Assembly: GCA_964542855.1 (NCBI GenBank)
Contig: CAZIWJ010000138.1
Location: 1-9,677, forward strand
DNA from: CAZIWJ01 sp964542855
GTDB taxonomy: Bacteria; Bacteroidota; Bacteroidia; Cytophagales; Cyclobacteriaceae
Length of the DNA: 9,677 nucleotides
Direction: 5' to 3'
Positions 6,301-9,677 of the stretch are shown here, one piece after another. The notes below the pieces were generated by a model. That model was not told the origin of the DNA. It saw only the letters and a program-made list of their open reading frames with translations, and ran no database searches. Each line of letters starts with the position of its first letter. Positions within the stretch are counted from its first letter, which is position 1. The translations under genes and the position numbers were made by a program.

Positions 6301-9240
6301 GGTTTCCGCGAGCTGTCGGCAAAGGTACAGCAGCAAAAAAATGAACAGGCTGCCAAAGACCGCGCCTACCTGAATCAACTTCCGGAAGAAGAGCAAAGCC
6401 GCGTTAGGCAGGTGGTTGATCAACGGGTGATGGCCAGGCTGAAAGGCAAAGAAGAAGGGTTAGATCCGGAACTGAAAGAGTATTACGCATCGCTTTCGGA
6501 AGAAGAAAAAGAACGGGTATATCGCCTGGCTACGGTGGAAATTAACAGCCTGCGCGACCTGGCAGCCGCTTCTGTTAACGGGAAAAACACAGAAAATACT
6601 ATCGATGCTGCGGAGTTTACTAAGCTGGGAGAAAAAGAACAGTACCGGGTAAACGCAGCCAGCCGCGCCATTGCCAAAGCCCGGTTACTGGGTAAGGAAA
6701 ACGCCGATATGGATCCTGAAGTACAGGAGTTCTTCGAACAATTATCGGAAGAAGAAAAAGAACGGGTTTACCAGCTAGCCGGCATTATAATTGAAAGTGC
6801 CCGCGACCTGGCGCAAAAAGATCAGGAGCAACGAAATGAACAGGTTGCCGCCGATGAAGAATATTTTAGCAAGCTAACCGAAGAAGAACGGTATTACGTT
6901 AATCAGGCGGTAAAAGCCCGGGCAAAGGCTAAAATGAAAAACAGCGGCAATCCATCAATGGACAAGGAAACCGGGCAGTTTTATTCCAGGCTTTCGGAAG
7001 AAGAAAAGGAGCGGATAAACCGCCTGGCCAATGCAGAGGTTGAAAACCTTAAAACGCTCCTAAATAAGAATGAAAAGCAGGCCCGCAGGCAGGCTGAAGA
7101 AGACCAGGAGTATATTTCTAATCTGCCGGAGGAGGAAAAAGAATACATCAGCCAGATTGCAGAAGCCACCCTGCAGGCCCGTTTGCTAAACATGGAAGAA
7201 CCGCCACTGAGCGAAGAAGCCAGTGCTTATTATGCTTCGCTGAAAGAAGAAGAGAAAAACCGCATCAACCGGATTACCGATGCCCGTCAGGATCGACTGG
7301 TAAAAATGGCCAGGCAACTGGAAGGAGAGAAGAAAGAGCAGGCTATTGACGACCTGGCGCGCCTGGCAATGCTCCCTGACCTGGAGAAGCGAAAAATCGG
7401 TAAACTCATCGATGCCCGGATCAAGGCCCGCCTGTTGGGTATGGATAAAGTTAAGCTTGAACCCGAATTACAGGAGTTTTATAATGGGTTGAGTAAAGAA
7501 GATAAAAAGAGAGTTTTCCGTCTTTCGGAAATCGAGATTCAGGCCCTTCGGCTGGTGGGGGAGAAAGAGCAGCTTGCAAGAGCTTCCACCTTAAATAATA
7601 ACGAATCGCTGGATGTAAACCTGTTAAGCTTCACCGAAAAACAGTACGTTACCGGTATGGTGGAGGCCCGTATAAACTCCATGCTGCTGGGAACATCCCT
7701 GGAACTGGATAAGCCGGTACAGGAATTTTACGCGCAGCTATCAGAGGAACAGAAAAAGGCTATTGATCAACGGGTTAACGAACAGGTAAAAGCATTGGGT
7801 AAGCTGGCAGCCGAGCAGGTAGCTGAAAACGGTCAGAGTTTTCGGGAGCAAATGCAAAACCTGGACGAAGAAAATAAAAACCGGGTAAACCGTGCCTCGA
7901 ACCTGTTGGTGAAGGCTAGTTTCAAAAATAACGGTACCGATAAGAAACAACTGGAGGCCGGGGCCAGTGAACAAATGCAGCAACTGAGTGCGGAAGAAAA
8001 GCGACTGGTTGAGCAGTCGGTGAAAGCCCGCATCCGCGCCGTGAGAAAGGTAACGGAAAGTCCTGAATTGATGCGCAGCGTGGCGTTAAAGGTTGCTGGA
8101 GAACAGGTTGCCGATGACCTCTATTACTACGATCGCCTTTCGGAAAAAGAGCAGGATAAAGTGGATAACATGATCAGTGCGTTGATTATGGAAGAAACCG
8201 GTATAAGGGGAGGTCCTGACGCCCGGGATGCCATGAAAGGGTACGAAAATTTACCGGAAGAAAAACAGCAGCGAGTTCAGCGACTGGCACAGGTACGTAA
8301 GGCGCAAATAAAATCTACTGTAAACAACCTGCTTAACGAAGAAAAGAAAGAAGAGGAAGTGTATGCGTACAATACCTTCGAATCGTCAGATTACGAACAG
8401 GTAACCATTACCGGAAGAATCATCGACCCGGCAACCGATAAGCCGGTGGTTAATGTTACTGTGCCCCTGGTTAATGATCAGGGTGAGGTAGTTAAAACCA
8501 CTAAAACAAATAATAAGGGAGAATTCCGGTACGTGAACATCGATGCTGATCAGAACTACCGGGTTGCACTGGAAAACGAGAGCCGTACCCTTACCAAAAA
8601 GAATAACTACAGCGTTGTTAATTTCAGCATGAAAGGCAATACCAAAAGGCAGGTGAGCGTGAAGTTTGAAAACGTATATTTCGATCTGAACAAGAGCAGC
8701 TTACGTTCTGAAGCAAAACAAATACTGGATGAACTGATAGCATACGCTGCTAAAAACCCTGATCTGCAAGTTACCATTAACGCATACGCCGACATTTTTG
8801 GTGATGAGGGATACAACCGGGCACTGAGTAAAAAAAGGGGCGATAATGTTTATGATTACCTGATTGAAGGTGGGCTCGATGAAACCGAGATTGTTGTAAA
8901 CGCCCTGGGCGAAATTACGACGAACAACTACTCTGCCGATGATTATGCTAAGCGCCAGTACGATCGAAGGGTGGAATTTTACATTGCCAACGGCGAGGAA
9001 GAGCACTTGCCTGAAACCACGATGCACCTGGTTAAACCGGGGGTAACCCTGTACCGCATTGCTACACAACTGAATATTTCCAAAGAAGAGCTGAAACAAA
9101 TGAATGGTCTGGAAACCAGTACGCTTAAGGTATACCAGCCTCTGCGGGTACCCGACCGCTACCCGGAAAGGTTTAAAAGCCTCTTCCTGATTATGGAACC
9201 GATAAGTGAGGAGAAAAAAGATGAGATACAAACAAGATAA
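3313..9240 (+). CDS. Giant PorE-like periplasmic protein: TPR, PD40 propeller, long tandem helical repeats, CarboxypepD_reg-like, OmpA and LysM domains
   Basis: A 1975-residue exported protein. Domains in order: signal peptide 1-20 (cut at AFA-QNG; no lipobox Cys, so probably not a lipoprotein); TPR helices about 28-130; WD40-like (PD40) propeller about 165-432, with blades marked by SSNRSGGEGGNDIW (310-323) and SDGHAGFGGIDLFLAE (365-380); a charged repeat region about 465-1674; a carboxypeptidase regulatory-like beta domain 1696-1775; an OmpA C-terminal domain about 1782-1893; and a LysM domain 1904-1947 (MHLVKPGVTLYRIA...LRVP). In OmpA, Asp1827 and Arg1842 sit where peptidoglycan (diaminopimelate)-binding residues are expected, within YNRALSKKRG, and DRRVEFYI closes the domain. 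TPR-propeller-CRD-OmpA is the layout of PorE, which links the T9SS to peptidoglycan. The repeat block and the LysM are additions. All six cysteines lie before residue 404. It starts 3 bases after the PorP/SprF stop, without a clear Shine-Dalgarno site. The likely role is a cell-wall tether for the outer-membrane export assembly; PorE itself may be encoded elsewhere in the genome. Confidence 0.9.
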   Translation: MIRSINIALVAMLISVTAFAQNGANSKLQREAQEYYENGYYFKAITLFNKVLKEDEQNLNVLLQVGNCYRNLFNYSEAEKYYKQVNKAATGDYPEALFYLALMEKYNGRYRSALNNFNTFLTKYSKKLTVAQRNQLLPKAKVEQKGCEFALTEQETVLPNFNFGQLKAPVNSSYNDYAPAIYQNDSTLVTTSSRVVSGSALVDESSGEGFTDNFGWQLISSGWKPNDFNNLSRVTNSRWHDGSGSFNAEGNKFYYTSCFTNGSTNCQIFVSEKKKGRWQRPEPLNKNVNRPNSDNRHPQVTITGDTLFFSSNRSGGEGGNDIWMCVKRGEENWGRPVNLGNKINTPFNEITPFYYWKDDVLLFGSDGHAGFGGIDLFLAEGNTLQQASIQNLGYPFNSSKDDCYLVLGDNKGYLASNRSDQSGQFSVYGFEIKSQQAVIAKINKSSLSREKEDLSYAKRQQELTARLSEDALYYQSLNGNRKNTFRNRVMERILSGKKAMEYLPEEEKNRVNRVGENIQASMIAERGQASKLKAEDKQRIDKFIQTRLAQLAVGTESLALTGSNLDEETLNLLSQVSQSMVMARVSATGMIASMPELLPTREEMVLQAIESDDQYYANLSTSKQQQVDKVIELALQNPEFRTEVLNQVPFYKSLTENEKQAVQRLIVFRESEDKATASSLVPERRDLDYFTSLPAEDRKRVDRIIQVNVRAQLLGKSVALDPELKDYYDNLSEKDKESVIRLAAVEINALRNAREKANKESASKNNADQQYLSQLPEEEKARVNQLVRSTVRVKLLGTDQDFDPDVKEYYESLSDEEKERVYRLAAVEINSLRNLAEKGEEENSKQQNQDKEYLSNLPVAEQSRVVRIVDQKVEARLLNSKNEIQDPALKQYYAKLSEDEKERVYRLAAVEIDGLREIAEQVKARQDEQYAADNAYFSRLPEEEQSKVKRIVQATITARLLNKENAELEPALKHYYEKLSDEEKDRVYRLAAVEIEGFRELSAKVQQQKNEQAAKDRAYLNQLPEEEQSRVRQVVDQRVMARLKGKEEGLDPELKEYYASLSEEEKERVYRLATVEINSLRDLAAASVNGKNTENTIDAAEFTKLGEKEQYRVNAASRAIAKARLLGKENADMDPEVQEFFEQLSEEEKERVYQLAGIIIESARDLAQKDQEQRNEQVAADEEYFSKLTEEERYYVNQAVKARAKAKMKNSGNPSMDKETGQFYSRLSEEEKERINRLANAEVENLKTLLNKNEKQARRQAEEDQEYISNLPEEEKEYISQIAEATLQARLLNMEEPPLSEEASAYYASLKEEEKNRINRITDARQDRLVKMARQLEGEKKEQAIDDLARLAMLPDLEKRKIGKLIDARIKARLLGMDKVKLEPELQEFYNGLSKEDKKRVFRLSEIEIQALRLVGEKEQLARASTLNNNESLDVNLLSFTEKQYVTGMVEARINSMLLGTSLELDKPVQEFYAQLSEEQKKAIDQRVNEQVKALGKLAAEQVAENGQSFREQMQNLDEENKNRVNRASNLLVKASFKNNGTDKKQLEAGASEQMQQLSAEEKRLVEQSVKARIRAVRKVTESPELMRSVALKVAGEQVADDLYYYDRLSEKEQDKVDNMISALIMEETGIRGGPDARDAMKGYENLPEEKQQRVQRLAQVRKAQIKSTVNNLLNEEKKEEEVYAYNTFESSDYEQVTITGRIIDPATDKPVVNVTVPLVNDQGEVVKTTKTNNKGEFRYVNIDADQNYRVALENESRTLTKKNNYSVVNFSMKGNTKRQVSVKFENVYFDLNKSSLRSEAKQILDELIAYAAKNPDLQVTINAYADIFGDEGYNRALSKKRGDNVYDYLIEGGLDETEIVVNALGEITTNNYSADDYAKRQYDRRVEFYIANGEEEHLPETTMHLVKPGVTLYRIATQLNISKEELKQMNGLETSTLKVYQPLRVPDRYPERFKSLFLIMEPISEEKKDEIQTR
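4705..5370 (+). repeat. Degenerate N-terminal copies of the protein repeat
   Basis: This stretch encodes residues 465-686 of the giant protein. Weak versions of the motif Y-x-x-L-x-x-E-E-K-x-R-V can be picked out: YYQSLNGNRKNTFRNRV (473-489), YLPEEEKNRV (502-511), KLKAEDKQRI (531-540), YYANLSTSKQQQV (615-627) and YKSLTENEKQAV (651-662). Spacing is less regular than in the main block, so these look like decayed or founding copies. The boundary with the main array is a judgement. Confidence 0.65.
5371..8334 (+). repeat. About 12 tandem copies of a two-part ~82-residue repeat
   Basis: Residues 687-1674 consist of repeats starting near residues 687, 768, 850, 933, 1016, 1098, 1181, 1264, 1346, 1433, 1509 and 1600. 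The step is 81-83 residues for the first eight intervals and less regular after that. Each unit has two related halves. Half A is like YLSQLPEEEKARVNQLV followed by ARLLGKE. Half B is like LDPELKEYYASLSEEEKE followed by RVYRLAAVEINSLRDLA. Both halves share Y-x-x-L-x-x-E-E-(K/Q)-x-R-V, so the basic unit is about 40 residues, probably a pair of helices. Composition is dominated by Glu, Lys, Arg, Gln, Leu and Ala, with no Cys. I do not recognise the repeat as a named family. Codons differ between copies where the protein is identical, so the duplications are not very recent. Confidence 0.88.
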
Positions 9241-9630
9241 CAGATCAGCAAAAGTACTTAAAGCAGGTATCGGGGCCGTTATGCTATTTCTGTTTCTTAC
9301 TCCTGCCCTGGCCCAGCAGAATGTGGGTATCGGAACCACCAATCCTAATTCCAATGCCATTTTGCAACTGGTGTCACCTAATGACGACCAGGGTTTTATG
9401 CTGCCCGGTTTGTCGTCGCAGCAGCGGAATAACCTGGCGAGTAGCCTGAGCAGTGCAGATAACGGTTTACTGGTTTTTGATACCGACCAGACGAAATTCT
9501 ATTACTGGCAAAATGATGCCTGGATTGAAATATTTACTAACGTACCGGGTGCTGCCGACGGGCAGATCCTAAAGTATGATGGCACCCGCGACCAGTGGGT
9601 AGTGGGCGAAGATTTCGGCGAAGAATATGC
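9221..9630 (+). CDS. VGIGTT-type secreted surface/fibre-like protein, 3' truncated by contig end
   Basis: The N-terminal part (about 136 residues) of an exported protein. The chosen start is ATG 9221 (MRYKQDN), preceded by AGGAG (9209-9213) at 7-base spacing; a GTG at 9206 is possible but would place that site inside the gene. The start overlaps the previous gene by 20 bases. A signal peptide ends at ALA (residue 31). Then come QNVGIGTTNPNSNAILQL, a GFMLPGLSSQQRNNL segment, and GLLVFDTDQTKFYYWQN with AWIEI. This N-terminal pattern is common in large Bacteroidota surface proteins that resemble phage tail fibres or trimeric adhesins, and such proteins often end in an endosialidase-chaperone (peptidase S74) domain. 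The C-terminus is not in the window, so neither that domain nor a T9SS signal can be checked. After codon 136 the reading frame enters adapter sequence: the final residues DRKSVV and the stop at 9650-9652 are artefacts. A functional role in the cluster is unknown. Confidence 0.82.
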
Positions 9631-9677
9631 AGATCGGAAGAGCGTCGTGTAGGGAAAGAGTGTAGATCTCGGTGGTC
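9631..9677. other. Illumina adapter contamination at the contig end
   Basis: The last 47 bases begin AGATCGGAAGAGCGTCGTGT and end GATCTCGGTGGTC. As I know it, this is the reverse complement of the TruSeq universal adapter, matching over the whole 47 bases. The first base could equally be genomic. Translation through it gives the well-known artefact peptide DRKSVV followed by a stop. It is not part of the organism's genome. Confidence 0.97.

Noticed and set aside
5599..6423. A 274-codon open frame on the minus strand, opposite the repeat block
   Set aside because: It is a shadow of the repeated Glu/Lys/Leu-rich codons on the + strand, which rarely give stops in this antisense frame. Its translation is itself repetitive and low in complexity, and the + strand frame has clear domains.
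4705..8334. Repeat DNA as a CRISPR array or other nucleotide-level repeat
   Set aside because: The periodicity is in the protein. At DNA level the copies differ at many synonymous positions, and there are no identical short repeats with unique spacers.
8701..9360. A 219-codon minus-strand open frame
   Set aside because: It lies opposite the OmpA and LysM coding region and the start of the next gene, whose + strand products are clearly recognisable. Its translation shows no domain.

Overview
The window looks like the end of a contig from a Bacteroidota genome, most likely Cytophagales or a relative. The evidence is a type IX secretion system (T9SS) type B sorting domain, a PorP/SprF-family outer-membrane protein, a PorE-like TPR/propeller/OmpA protein, a VGIGTT-type surface protein, and gene starts without clear Shine-Dalgarno sites. 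All convincing genes are on the + strand.

Layout: (1) Bases 1-711 are the 3' part of a dienelactone hydrolase-family gene, cut by the window's left edge. It ends in a tandem TGA-TAA and a good intrinsic terminator at 750-776. (2) Bases 777-1054 are non-coding, with an inverted repeat near 963-996 and two pairs of imperfect direct repeats. (3) Four tightly packed genes then run to the end: a secreted protein with a beta-rich N-terminus and a gliding-motility-associated (CHU_C/type B) C-terminal domain, a PorP/SprF-family protein (4-base ATGA overlap), a 1975-residue multidomain periplasmic protein (3-base gap), and a signal-peptide-bearing VGIGTT-type protein (20-base overlap). (4) The last 47 bases (9631-9677) match the Illumina TruSeq universal adapter in reverse complement. 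They are not genomic, and the last gene is therefore truncated.

How the genes may work together (inference): in Bacteroidota, type B CTD proteins are commonly encoded beside a PorP/SprF partner that helps them cross or stay on the outer membrane, and often beside an OmpA-type protein with TPR and PD40 repeats resembling PorE. Here the OmpA-type partner is greatly enlarged. About 1200 residues of charged, probably helical tandem repeat lie between its propeller and its peptidoglycan-binding end, and a LysM domain follows the OmpA domain. The repeat block and the double cell-wall anchor are the most unusual biology in the window. The triad itself is a known kind of arrangement.
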